Below are positions 44,061-55,720 of a stretch of 64,000 nt of DNA, piece by piece. The stretch is from Rhinopomastus cyanomelas. Taxonomy: Eukaryota; Chordata; Aves; Bucerotiformes; Rhinopomastidae. Within the stretch, counting starts at the first letter, position 1; each line of letters begins with the position of its first letter. The position numbers and the translations under genes are program-made. Where the stretch lies: positions 1 to 64,000 of the forward strand of contig VXBP01004389.1 in the NCBI GenBank assembly GCA_013400115.1, written 5' to 3'. The notes beneath the pieces were generated by a model. The model saw nothing but the letters and a program-made list of their open reading frames with translations. It was not told the DNA's origin and searched no databases.

Positions 44061-45043
44061 TCCCATCACACAATTATCACTCAGGTAGTCCTGATAATCC
44101 TGCACAGTGGCCTCCTGAACACACAGAGAGGAAGACCACAGTGAGTTTCAGAATGACCATCCTGATAAAAATCCTCATAAACAAAGTTTACAGCAAGAGG
44201 ACCAAACAGAAACCTGAACACATTACGAGTGTCAACACAGTGAGAGGTCTTGAGAAGATGTCAAGATATCACACCTGAAGCAGCCAGAAATTCCTTTGGA
44301 TGCATCCATCTAACAGTTGCAGGAGAGCAACGGTCCCCCTCCTGTGGGAGGAGAGGGATGTTCTTCCTGTGACATTGGCACTGTCAGATGCAATGGCCAA
44401 CAACACAAACACGCTTAAGCAGAGGGATGGTTCAGAACAAGGGTCCTATTGAAGTCACTCCCAGCCGTCTGTCTACACGGCTCAGGAGCCGGCCCGGTTC
44501 AAAGCACAGCTGGGGTGTTGACAAGACACATGCAAACTCACAGAACGTCCTGGGTCATCAGCCCTGCACGAAGGTACCTGATGTCACAGGGCTGACAAGG
44601 TGCTTGACATTTACAGGAACACATCAAGGAAAGGTGATGAAACATACGGTAGAGAAGCCTGCACAAGCATTCACTTAAAAATACAGCTTTGAGTCAGAAG
44701 AGAACAATTTTTAAACGTCTCTTGGAGCCCTACCAAGGAGTCAAGCCTCATCAAATTCACACACAGAGGATGGAAGGAGAAATTGTGAAGATACAAAGAT
44801 GATGACAAATTGTACGTGAACACAGTCCATCCGCCTCGAGGTAATCCAAACCCACTTGGACAAAAACCCACTTCTGGAGGGTGATGTGCTGGTACATCCA
44901 CATGCTGCTGCTCTGCGTGAGGTCCACGCTTCGTGAGTCACAGTGAAAGGTTGGGGAGTGTCCTAGTGCCGGCCCCGATTCGGGCTCGAGGCAGGCTGCA
45001 GACTTCCCAGTGATTAATCCCATCCCCTTCACAGTCACCCTTT

Positions 45044-45134
45044 AGGTACTGAGAAGCATTTATGAGATCAGCCCCTTGGCCTCCTACTCTTTAGGCTGAA
45101 GGGACCCAGCTCTCTCAGCCTCTTCTCATAAGGC
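45044..45134 (-). mobile_element. CR1 ORF2 fragment, older
   Basis: TTATGAGATCAGCCCCTTGG, then AGGGACCCAGCTCTCTCAGC and CTTCTCATAAGG, the YEE-LRELG part of CR1 ORF2 in reverse; no tail. Confidence 0.75.
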
Positions 45135-48100
45135 AAAACATAAAAATTGAGGAAAGGAGGAAGACAGTTTCACCACGAGAGAGCTGACTGTCAAAGAGAG
45201 GAATGAAGTGGGAAGGAGTAGCAACGTGCCCTGTGGCAGCCAGAGAGACAACAGGAACACGAGGGCTTTGCACACAGGAAACCGACAACAGCCTGATCAC
45301 AGGCTCCTTCACTTGGGCAGAGCTCCCTTTGAAGATGACTGGCACCCAACCAGCACAGTTCTACAGGACCAAACCTTGACTACTGAAAGGAGCACAGGAA
45401 CTGCTGCTCTTGCATCCCTCCCTGAATGTTCATTCAGCCCCACACAGCTTCTCCCTAGTCAGAGCCAGCTGCTTGAAGGACGTAAAACAAGCTGCCAACA
45501 AATCTGAGGACCTTTGTCTACAGAGTTGTCCTGGGTTCAAGCTCCCTTAGCAACCTGAGGTGTCACATGAATGCTAGTCCTCTCACCCCAAGTTCTTTCA
45601 TTTCAAAGGGCACCAAGTAGTGATTTCTGTGCCCCTTAGATGGCCACATATTTGAAGGAAGACTGCGAAGATCAGATGTGGTGGAGAAGGTGTGCACGCA
45701 CCCAGGTGGACCTACACAAACGTCTGTGTGCAATGAAACTGCACCTATTTGTGGTCCTACAGCTGCTCCTCTGAACAGATCCAAAAGCAGAGCATTTACA
45801 GCAAAGCTTTATCTCCACAAACCTATTTATAACCCTTCTATGAGCTAAATTCCACAGATGTCTTTTGCCATTTAAGGACACAACCCAAAAATGTGCAAAT
45901 GGGTGGGTTCCTCTTTGCCTCACACCCCGCACGCCAAGCCTTAAGGGAAATGGTCTTAATTTGTGTTCTGCACACAAAAGGGTGTGGAAACATGTGATGT
46001 TGTTTCCATTGCCTAGCTCTGCCCTAGTGTTTTCCCCACTGCATCCCTGCCCGGCCCCAGGAGTGACAATTCCTGATGCTCTCACCCGCCTGAGCCTGGA
46101 CAAGCAGATGAAAGTTCAGCAGCTTGCTTAGCAGTTTCTCTCCCAAGCTGCAAACACAAGCTGTCACCCCATTTTTTGAAACAGGAGTGCCAGCTTCACA
46201 GGAAAGCTCTGTCTGATAGAGCAAATGCAGCTAGATCTGCAGGCACCCAAGAAACTTCCTCCCTACATGTGAAAACAGCAAAACCATTCAAAGAAAAAGC
46301 ATCCTGGTGACTTAAGGGACAGGTGCCTTTCTCATTCTCTCCTTCCCCTGTTTCCTCAGTTATCTGCCCCTACCTCCACTGCAGGACAGTCCTCTCAAGG
46401 ATTTCTTTGTGTCTTCAACTGCAAGTCCTGCTGTAGGCAGGATTTTCTCATCGGGTGGTACCTCTGTGCTTTATGGACAGTTCTCCTCTCAAGGGGCAGG
46501 GAGGGGGAAAGAGGGGTCAGTTAGCTCTGGCTGTTCCAGAGTGCAGGTGGAAGAGGTGGGTCCCCAGCTCAGAAAGCACCTAGCATTGCCACCAGGGAGC
46601 CCAGCAAGCCTGGTCCCACAGGAGCTGGCCCCACAGGAGCTGCTGCAAGAGCAAGCAGTAGTTAGGAGGTTTGTAAGTGAGAAAGCAGAGCAGTCTGCAT
46701 CCCTCAAACAGGCAGCTACTGATGCTCGGGGAAACTGACACGATAGGGACCACGGAGCTAGTGCTGGTATCTACTTGGCAGCCCGGATGCCAGCCCTGCA
46801 GCATTTGTTGGCACTAAGCAGGGCTGCAAAGGAAAACATGTATTAAAACAAGCCTTTTCCTACGCAGGAAACCACTGAGCTGACATCCCAGGGCCAACAG
46901 TTAAGTAACACCGCTAAGTGCTGTAATGGTTTTGGTTAATCAATGTCTTTTCAAGAAGAGCAGGAACAAATTCCCTCCTGGGTGGGAGGAATCCCAAATG
47001 ACAATGCACTGAGCATCCTTCCCCACTGGGCTAGTTGGGATGTACAAAAGAAACAGAAAAGGCAAGAAGAAGGGTTATATAGTTCAGCTGTCCCATGACC
47101 TCACTGTTTCATCCAGAAAGGTCAGATCTAATCTCATCTTCGAGTCAAATTTGTGCCACAGCCAAATCCCAGACAAACCATCTGGAGGCCTGTGATGGCC
47201 ACCTCTTCCCAGAGAACACCAGTGCTGAAAGAGAAAGCACCAGCACTTAGATAGGTGCCTTGTTTCCAGCACAGACGCCCCCAGAACCCGTTCTAACCAG
47301 GTCATGGGGCTTTAAACCAGCCAGGACCTAGGTACAAAACAAGTCGGTTGGCCTCTGCACTGGCACATTTCTGAGAGTGAGAGCTCCAGTCAGGAGGTCA
47401 CTTTCTTGTTAGAAGCTGCCAGGGGGCAGTTACTAAGAGGAGACTACGTTAAAGAATGAGGAGTTGTCCTGAAGGTAGACTCCCACTGTTTGCAATCACA
47501 AGCCCGTCTGCCTCAGGCTTTGTACACCTGGAGCCCAGTCCTGGAAACTTCCAGGAAGATCCTCTCAAAAGCAGCAGAAGGTTCACAGGATTTCACTTCC
47601 CATCCTGCTACCTTTTTTGGTGCTTTCTCTGATACCCAGAAGAGTTCAGAGGAGGGCTGCAGATGGGCAGCTAACTGCTCTCTCAGCCCTCTTTCTTAAG
47701 CATATATGGGGTTCGGTCCCTCTTTGTTTGCATAGAGCATCGGAATGAACCCAGCTGAACCCTGGCACAGAGACTTTAACAATTCCACCCATCTTCAGTA
47801 CAAATTGCAGCTCAAACAGCTGAATAGGCTTCATGAAAGCAACTACTGAGAAATCAGAGTATTTTAGATAGTCCCAGGGCATTGAAAGGCTAATTTTCCT
47901 GCAGTAAGGAAGACCTGGAGGCTCTCACTTTCCTACAATGGAAGTGTCACTCCCACAGGCAGGGCCACTCCAGGAACACAGCAAGGAAGTGTGAAAAGTT
48001 CCTGATCGACCTTCCCTGTCATATTTCTCTACATATGACAGAAGCTACCTTCCAGAAGGCAGCCAGAAACCAAAAAAAAACCAACCCCTTGCTCTGTCTA

Positions 48101-48245
48101 TTTAGTCTCAAACTGAAATCAGTAGCACTGCACCCTAACCCTGTGTGGGACTGGACAGATGCTGACCAACACCTCCACACCACATGTGTCCCCATGAACG
48201 AGACTGGGGAATAAGAAAACGTTCAACCTTAACACACCTTGATTT
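45135..48245. other. CALD1: CALD1 intron, no gene recognised
   Basis: Holds two CArG-type decamers (45868-45877 CCATTTAAGG; 47611-47620 CCTTTTTTGG) but no exon or mobile element that I can support. Confidence 0.45.
47611..47620 (-). promoter_or_regulatory. CArG-type decamer, same sequence as in the two promoters
   Basis: CCTTTTTTGG (reverse CCAAAAAAGG), 2.9 kb downstream of the distal first exon. Confidence 0.3.
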
Positions 48246-48295
48246 TCCCTCTAACATAGAGGGAACCTACATAGTTCCTCTAACATAAGAGGAAC
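48246..48295. repeat. Two adjacent perfect hairpins
   Basis: TCCCTCT-AACAT-AGAGGGA (48246-48264) and GTTCCTCT-AACATA-AGAGGAAC (48274-48295). They share the same CCTCTAACATA core and lie directly beside the minisatellite. Confidence 0.85.
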
Positions 48296-48536
48296 TTAGA
48301 CACCACCACTCTCCTTTCAAGTCCTTACAGACACCACCACTGTCCTTTCTGTCCAAGTCCTTACATACACCACCACTGTCTTTTCTGTTCCAAGTCCTTA
48401 CAGACACCACCACTGTCCTTTCTGTTCCAAGTCCTTACAGACACCACCACTCTCCTTTCAAATCCTTACAGACACCACCACTGTCCTTTCTGTCCAAGTC
48501 CTTACAGACACCACCACTCTCCCTTCCGTTCAAGTC
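48295..48536. repeat. Minisatellite, 29-37-bp unit, 7 copies
   Basis: Seven copies of CTTACAGACACCACCACTGT followed by CCTTTCTGTTCCAAGTC. Unit lengths are 29, 36, 37, 37, 31, 36 and 36. The short units lack the same TCTGT(T)C block, which gives two unit classes. Confidence 0.95.
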
Positions 48537-50536
48537 GCTTATCTTTCAGCATCACTGCTGCGTTATGCATAACAGTTTGGGGACAAGAAAAGGGATGAGG
48601 GAAGCTGCTCCTATCTCAGGCTGTTGAGGATCAGAAGCATGTTGTGAGTGCATGGAGCAGCAGCTGTAGAAAACCCCTCATCCTCCTGACAGAAGCCGGC
48701 ATCATTCACTGTCAAAGCAGGGTCAGCGGGACTCCCCTAGCGTCAGGTCCTGCGTCTGTTAATGACGGTGCCGGTTTCACCCAGCCTACTCCCGTGAAAG
48801 AAGTCTGTGGAACTGATGCTCTTTTCCTCGAATACTCTGACAAAGACGAGATTCTAGGAAATACACGTTATTTCAGTTCAGCTTTTTGCTCAGGGGTGTC
48901 CCACCTGGTGCTTGTTCCTGGCCATCGTGGCTGAGATAGAACCTTAACCTGCACAGGTTGCACTGACTAGGATACCTGCCCCTCAGAAAGCCTCCTGAGA
49001 AAGGCAGACCTGTGCTGTCTCCCAGTGTGCTGAGAGCAGTTCAGACCCACTTCACCTCAAAGGCAATTTAATTAAGCAGACAGACCACTTCCTTCGCTGA
49101 AACATTACTTCACTGGTAATTCATAATGAAAAGTCCATTTCATTTGGTTTGGCACACGCAGCTGTAGGACCCCATCCTGCTTGCACGTAGCTGCTTATGC
49201 TGACACAGAACCTGCTGCTACCTTCCCCCAGTCAGAGAAAGGATGGATGCAGGATCCCAGGCTTCTTCCACGACCAACTGTACAAGCACAATCATTCACA
49301 GTTTGATACCTAAAATAGACAAATTATAATAAATACAGGCATCTCAAAAAAGACTCTGCCTGCTTATTTTCTTTGAGCTCCTGCCAAGGAGGGAATGAGC
49401 CATTTTCACTAACTAGTCTCCTTCTAACAAGAGGCTTCTCAGCGAGGCAAAACTGCACAGAAGTTGCATACTCTGAAAGCAAACCCACAAGAAACCCCTC
49501 ATTTAAAACCAGTTATTCGTGCAAACAAGAGAAAAATCAAAATCAAATCTGCCGCTGCAGGTCTGGCCAGAGGTTGTTGGTTTGAGCAACGCCTGCTGCT
49601 CCCGAGTACCCATCCGCAGCACACTTCAGCCCCTCGTTTTCCCTGCTCCTTCCCCCAGGAATCGCCGTACGAACATCACGCTGCCAGCAGCCAGCCCTGC
49701 TCGCCGCTTCCGAACTGCCCGAGCAGGTCAGGAGCGCGGGGTCCCCGGCTGCACCGAGCGGCTCTGACTGACACTAACACACACCCGCAGACTTGTAATC
49801 GCTGCGGTCCCACCCCAGTGCGTTTTTGTCCCCCTTTTAACAGGACTTCACAAGAAACACTCTGGCGACACGCTGCTGCACAGGGTGAAGGACGGAGACG
49901 AACACAAACGGCATCTATGGTCAGTAGCGCTTCTGCGAGAGGCTGCTCCAGCGAGTATCCGATCGGTTACGCTACCCAGAGCTTTCCTCCGCCTGTATCA
50001 GTGACGCCGGGAGACTGCCTTCGCAGTCAGGCTGCTCCGGAGCCCTGGGTCTGCTCTGAAGCCCTGGGTGTTACGTTGCAAACGAAAAGCAATTCACCAG
50101 CCATCACCACGCCAAGAACATTTTTACCGCTATTGCTTTTTTTAAGGAAAAAAACACCCCGCACAAACAAACCCCCCAGAGAAACGACAGATAGACAGTT
50201 GTTAGCCCACTGCAGGATCTCAAATGGAGAGAGATCAGCACAGATCCTGCCCTGCACCAAGAGCCTCACACACACACACCCCCCACCTCCCCATTGGGGT
50301 CTACTGGGGTGGGCAAGCACGCACGCTCCATCCATCCATCCATCCATCCACTCCAGCCGTGGACTCGCTGAACATCTGGAAGAGGAGAGGGGGGAGGGAT
50401 CCAGAGAGAAGAGAAACGGCAAAAACAGCCTTGGACACTTCTGCAGAACGTTCCACACGCCGCTTAACCACTCGCTGCAACGCAAACGCAGTCCGACGGG
50501 CTCCCCCGCAAGCAAACGCGTATCTTAAGCGCTTAC
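48537..50536. other. CALD1: First part of the long CALD1 intron; open plus-strand frame without a known family
   Basis: A 354-codon plus-strand frame spans 49464-50528, antisense to the start of the gene. It has no recognisable domain, is Pro/Ser/Arg/Thr-rich as expected from GC-rich DNA, and includes (CA)n (50267-50279) and (TCCA)6 (50327-50350). I do not call it a gene. Confidence 0.5.
50327..50350. repeat. (TCCA)n microsatellite, 6 units
   Basis: Perfect tetranucleotide run inside the CpG-rich region. Confidence 0.95.
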
Positions 50537-50640
50537 CTCCGGCCGAAAAGCTTTCAGCTAGTAGGAAGGAGACGGATAACCGGGAGCGCAGCGCGGAGGG
50601 CAGGCAGCAGCCTCGCACAGAGCCCTACTCGACGGGGGCA
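50537..50640 (-). other. CALD1: Candidate noncoding exon 1 of caldesmon (distal promoter)
   Basis: Within a CpG island the minus strand ends an exon-like stretch in GCCGGAG|GTAAGC, a near-perfect donor (exon end 50537, GT at 50536-50535). There is no acceptor need upstream. Splicing to the acceptor at 15154 gives a 35-kb first intron, in keeping with the long first intron of caldesmon in other vertebrates. The exon's 5' limit (about 50600-50640) is a guess. The promoter could also serve a separate noncoding RNA. Confidence 0.5.
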
Positions 50641-50920
50641 GAGCTGCGCCTCGGCCCCTCCCAGCCGCCGATGCTGAGCGAACGCATCTCCTCCGCGTGT
50701 TTACAATTGGCAGGCGGCGGCGCGCATTGTCCTCGATTTATTCCAGCCGGCAGCCAATGGCTGCGCCCAGGCCAAGGTGGGCTCAGCCTTCCTGCAGAGA
50801 TGCCTGTCATTCCCCAGGCATGCTCAGGAAGCCACTCATCAGAAAACCAAGACCTAAAAAGCTCCGAAAACTCGCGCAAGCTGCCAAGAGTGTCCTGCTA
50901 CGTGCCCTTTTTTGGTTATC
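50580..50920 (-). promoter_or_regulatory. CALD1: CpG-island promoter with CCAAT, CArG and TEAD-type sites
   Basis: CpG-dense DNA at 50460-50770. It contains a minus-strand CCAAT at 50710-50706, a plus-strand CCAAT at 50754-50758, an AT-rich GGAATAAATCG near 50743-50733, a TEAD/MCAT core (CATTCC, plus strand) at 50808-50813, and CCAAAAAAGG (minus strand) at 50915-50906. CArG plus MCAT is typical of muscle-gene promoters. The orientation is set by the donor at 50537. Confidence 0.55.
50906..50915 (-). promoter_or_regulatory. CALD1: CArG box CCAAAAAAGG in the distal promoter
   Basis: Perfect CC(A/T)6GG about 300 bp upstream of the likely start in the CpG island; identical to the decamer at 16122. 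A one-mismatch relative (ACTTTTTTGG) occurs near 51410. Confidence 0.45.
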
Positions 50921-51920
50921 CTTAGCAGGGCCTCTGCAAGCAAATCCTCTGTCAGGAGCGATCAGAAGAGGTTTGAATCTCGGAGAAGGAGGCTGTCCTG
51001 TTGAACACAAATCGAGCTGTAAAAGAGGAAATGCACTGAATGGAAAGGACCAGAGTAAACACATTTACTTTTTGCACCAGTTAAAAAAAGTCAGATAAAG
51101 AATTTCCCCGCAGCTAAACCCCATTGTATTTTTTTAATGAGGACCATATGCAGAAGGGACCAGCAACTCTCTGCTCTGCAGAGGGAGGCATCAGTGGGAA
51201 AGGCACATGAAAGATGAGTTGGCAGTCTTGGCAGCCCATTTCCACCCCAAGTGGTACAACAGAAGTTACACACAGAGTAGCAGTGGTTTAAAAACAACTT
51301 TTAAAGGCATTTAAAACTTTGGTGATGATCCTTAGCAAGTCAGACTACTCGGGCACAAAAGTTCCCCTTCTAGGGATACAGCTAGTAGTGTGGACATTCA
51401 AACTGTTCCACTTTTTTGGTGAGGATAGTCCCACTTTGCCTGTTACAGTCAGTATTTTCACTGCCCCAGAACACCACAGAGTGAGCCTAGGTTGGTGTCC
51501 GTGTGTGTCTGCTTTGCTTTAGAGACTGCGCATCACCGATAGCTTCCCAAATCATGCAAACCTCTTAAAAAAGTTCAAGAGCAGATGCAGACTTGATGCT
51601 GGAGACAAACGAGCTGCATAAACTAATTAGGAAAGTGTGAAAATATGAAAGTTATTTCCTAGGAAAACAGCTCAGTGCATAGACCTGAACACACACACGT
51701 TCCAGCCCCCAGCCAAGGCTCCAGAAGAGCTGCTGCCTGCTCCAAGGGGACAGCTTTTCAGACCAGGAGACGTTCTGCAGAGTCTTATCTGACAACAGTG
51801 CACACAAAACCAGTTGGGGGGGAGCATGTGTGAGATGTCTTTGCAGTTGGATGAGCTGAACTATTTTAATGACTTTGAGATGTGTGTAAGCTTAAGGACA
51901 CGCTGCTTTAGCTTCAGCTT

Positions 51921-51990
51921 TGGTAGGGTCAGACTGATGGTTGGACTCATTGATCTTAAGAGTCTTTTTCATCCTAAATGATTCTATGAA
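51921..51990 (+). mobile_element. CR1 LINE, 3' end
   Basis: TGATGGTTGGACTCATTGAT, CTTAAGAGTCTTTTTCATCC and TAAATGATTCTATGAA. Confidence 0.88.
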
Positions 51991-52787
51991 GTGAAAGGAA
52001 GTAGTGGCTTGGGTTCCCATCCTCACCAACCTCCTCGCTCCCACGAGAACAGCGAGCTGTCAGATATGCATCACCTGAAACTGAAAACAAATGGGTATTT
52101 TTTGAAAGAAATTTAGAGTGAGTTGGATGCTTCCTTGTCAAAGCATCCCAAACTCCTTGTGTTCGAGTCATTTTCCATTAAAATTGGGATTCAGGAATTA
52201 CCATGGCAGTCCTTGCTTTCACCATCACTCTAGCCCCTCCTTTGCTTCAGCAGAGCCTCTTGGTGCCATCGCACAGAGCTGAAAACCTTCTCTGCAACAG
52301 AATAAACCAACTCCTGGTTTATCGTTGCACGTGTGAGACACAAAACTTCCAGGTCAAGGACAACGTTGACACTGATACCCTCTCATGGTAAGTAAGGGTC
52401 CTGAAAATGCTGGTTGCTAAGCTCCTGAGCTCTGGAACCCAGGGCGAGGGTGGGACTGCTTCTGGTAAGAGCCAAAGCACCCCTACCTGCTGGGCTGTTA
52501 GCAAGTTCTTGGAGACACAAGCTTGCAGTCACTGCCTCAGAAGAGTCTTGCTAGCAGCACCTGAAAGTCTCTGTTGGGACTGTGGCTCTCACAGCTTTGT
52601 CAAATTTTCCCACAAAATTTACAGTCTAAAGCTGAGGTAAGTCTGGGGTCTATTTAAAAACATTACACATCACCTCCTGCTTCATGAGCATGCACCACGT
52701 TATGGAGAAGGTCATTCTTCTCATCTCATCCAAGAAATTGGTCATTGTCTCACACCCCCAAAATCTAATTTTGTTGTGGTCTTGCTC

Positions 52788-53115
52788 TCCACAACAACCT
52801 GAAGAGAGGTTGCAGTGAGATGGGCATTGACCTCGTCTCCTAGTGACTGGTGATAGGACAAGAGGAGATGGGGTCAAGTTGTGTGAGGGAAGGTTCAGAC
52901 TGGATGTTAGGAAAAGCTCCTTCACAGAAGGTGTGGTGAGGCATTGGAACAGGCTGCCCTGGGAAGTGGAATAGGCAGCACCCCTGGGGGTGTTCAGTAA
53001 ACATGTGGAGATGGTGTTTCAGGAGACAGTTGAATGGTCAGGAGTTGTAAAGCACCTGGGTTGGGTTGGACTTGATGATCTTGAAGGTCTTTTCCATCCT
53101 CAACGATACCATGAC
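52788..53115 (+). mobile_element. CR1 LINE, 3' fragment of an older subfamily
   Basis: About 330 bp: GAAGAGAGGTTGCAGTGAGA, GTGATAGGACAAGAGGAGAT, TTCACAGAAGGTGTGGTGAG, GGCATTGGAACAGGCTGCCC and TTGGACTTGATGATCTTGAA, with a decayed tail (AACGATACCATGAC). Confidence 0.9.
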
Positions 53116-55410
53116 TATTCAATTGTCAGGCTCTCCTAGTGCTCATTGCATAAAGATATAAATATTTAGAAAGGAGTTTCTGTCCTGCAGCTGGAGTATT
53201 CAACACAGCATTGACTATCCCTCAGCTCCCCGAAACACGAGGCACAGCTGTTGTAGTTTTTGATGTTCACCCTCTAAATGGAGCACCCGAGATAAGTTCT
53301 GGTGTAGGATTGCACAAGGTGTTTGAGCTATCGAGACACGGTAGGATGCTCTGCTGCACAGACCAGGGGAGGTGAAGCCTTGTGAGTGGAGAGGAAGAAG
53401 GACTGATCCTCCACTGGTCCCTGAGGACTGGTCCTCCACTGGTCCCCAAGGACCCAACTGCGTTAGGAACTAAGAGCAGAAGCATAGGCCGAGAAGACGC
53501 AGCAGCAGGGGCAGCAGAGGAGATGAGACATCAACTTGCACTCACACTCTCTGCTCTCTGTACCCTAGTCAGATATGGGACGATAAACAGGGCACCCTCT
53601 TCAGCTGGTTTTGCTCCATCCCTCCCTTGGCACAATGGAGTAACAGCCAGGAAGCATGCCTTGCAGTCTTACACCTGGCTTACACCTTCTGTTTTGCTCC
53701 TGGCCAGGGTGGGAAGCGTGGCTTGGCCTCACCCATCTGAGAGCCCTTATAACACCAACCGACCACAGAGTGGGCTCTCCCTGCCTCCGCACACGACTTC
53801 TAAGTGCAGGGTGCTTCAAGGGGTGTGAGGGAGAAGCCCACACAGCGAGAGCGGGTTTGGTCACCTCCGGGGCACAGACAGGCTGCTTCTGTGTCGGAAC
53901 AGCAGAGGTGACCGCTTCAGGCGGTGGACAGCACAGTCCCTAGGATCTCAAAGTGACCTCAGAGAGGGTGTGAAAGGCTCAACAGCAGAAGGCAGAGGAA
54001 TACAAGCACCCTGCTCAGCTGCAGAGCGGTGTGCGGTACAACGGCCGTCAGTCGGAGGCAGGAACACGTTGCTGCTGGGACACATTGACGGGGACTACAG
54101 CGCAGACACCAACACAGCTGCACAGCCCCACTAACACAGAGGACAACCTCAGCTTCTCTAGGACCTGCTTATATCCAGTGGAACAGCCACAGCCCTACAA
54201 CAGCTACTGAAGTCACGGAGGTTTACGACGTATGGAAGAGATGCGCTGATGAGTAGGAAGCCCGAGACACCAAGTCTCCCACTCAAAGTGCTGGAAAACC
54301 TCCATGAGTGGCACAGACTGTCCTCTCTTTCCTCACTGCAAGGCCCTGTGAGTCTCTGACCTGTTTAGGGTGCAGGAACCAGTCTGTGTCATGCACCAGT
54401 CCACACTATGAGAGCTGGTTAAGGAACGCAGCGCAGAAGGCTGTGTGGTTTCAGCTCACGTGAAGGTGATGGAAAGCACATTGTCTTCTCCAGCTAAGAG
54501 AGACTTAGCACCCTCAGAGTAAGGCTCTGTCTGATGTCTCCAAGAGCAGTTTCCAATGTTCCCGTCACCTTGGATTAAAAAACCCAACAAGTATAACTCC
54601 ACATCACTGCCATCAATGCTGGCATGTGAAGTCTGCCCATGTCTGCCAGGTGCAGTGCTTTATTCCTTCTGCTTTAGGCAGCTAAATACACATAAAGCAC
54701 ATTTCTATGCTAAAAAGAGCAATCCAAACAAAAATACATTCCAAAAACTTGCTGGAAAAACATTTTACCCACAACAAGAAGGAATTAATCATGGGCACAG
54801 TGACTTTACCTTACTCAAAGCAAAACAAACAGCACAGTGGCACATATTCCAAGGAAAACAGAATACCTGTGGTTTTCCACTACAACACCAAGCCTGGCTG
54901 CGAGTGCACAGTGCCCCCCCAAAGAACAGAGACTTCACAGCACCCTCACTCACCAGGAGAGGAAGGAATCTTCCACACTGCTCTGGAAAGCAGACCCTTT
55001 ACAAGGCTGCTTTCTGCAGGCTCACCTGTAGAAAGGGACCCACGCCCCGGGGACACCCTCTTCCTGAAGAGCTTACCCACCGTCCTCACACGGAGTGCAA
55101 ACGATGAGCAGCAGGTTGAATCGTCTTCCAACGCTCCAGTTTGCTGTGAAAAGTGAGACAAAATGAAATAAATAGGGGTCAGAAAATGTACACATATCCT
55201 GAATTTGTCTTGGCTTGAGAAGAATCAGGGCATCTGCTCTAAACCATGACACCGCACACGCTCCTCGGCAAATTCGGCTTCGAGTGTCGCTTCCCAAGCA
55301 GAAAGGGTGGTGCCATCATTTGTGTCTGCAACTGGGTTACGAGTTCTACAGCTGCTGGTATGGGCATCTTGAGAGTGAGGCGTGTTCCTTGGCCTTGGTT
55401 GTCCTCTCTG
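53116..55410. other. 5' flank of CALD1, nothing recognised
   Basis: No exon, RNA gene or repeat was identified. The 183- and 149-codon frames at 54.56-55.16 kb overlap each other in different frames, lack recognisable families and are probably chance. Confidence 0.45.
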
Positions 55411-55720
55411 GCTCCATCACCCTCACTGGGAAGAAGCTCCTTCTCATATTTATGCAGAACCTCCTGTGTTCCAGCTGACACCCACTGCCCTTATCACTAG
55501 ATGACACTGAGAAGAGCCCGGTTCCATCCTCCTGACACCCACCCCTCAAATATTTGTAGACATCAATGAGGTCACCCCTCAGCCTTCTCTTCTCCAGCTC
55601 CCTCAGCCTCTCCTCATAAGAGAGGCGCTTGACCTCCTTCATCATCTTCGTTGCCCTTCGCTGGACCCTCTCCTGCAGCTCCACATCCCGAGGAGCCCAG
55701 AACCGAAGAAGCACCCACAT
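55411..55720 (-). pseudogene. CR1 ORF2 C-terminal fragment lacking the 3' tail
   Basis: The minus strand encodes FWAPRDVELQERVQRRATKM, LSYEERLRELEKRRLRGDLI, DVYKYLRGGCQEDGTGLFSV and CQLEHRRFCINMRRSFFPVR, the C-terminal part of CR1 ORF2. A short deletion removes the GLFSLE segment and another shortens the SSDRTRG region. The 3'UTR and tail are missing: the sequence leaves CR1 at 55411. Like 12720 and 41190 this is an internal relic. Confidence 0.92.

Noticed and set aside
46409..46738. 109-codon frame with Gln/Ala/Ser-rich protein
   Set aside because: No family recognised and no splice-site pattern; the local GAGCTGGCCCCACAGGAGCT direct repeat explains part of its composition.
49464..50528. 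Protein-coding gene on the plus strand
   Set aside because: No recognisable domain, low-complexity composition, microsatellites inside the frame, and it is antisense to a promoter.
54556..55156. Two overlapping frames of 183 and 149 codons
   Set aside because: They overlap in different frames, and neither shows a known family or splice context.
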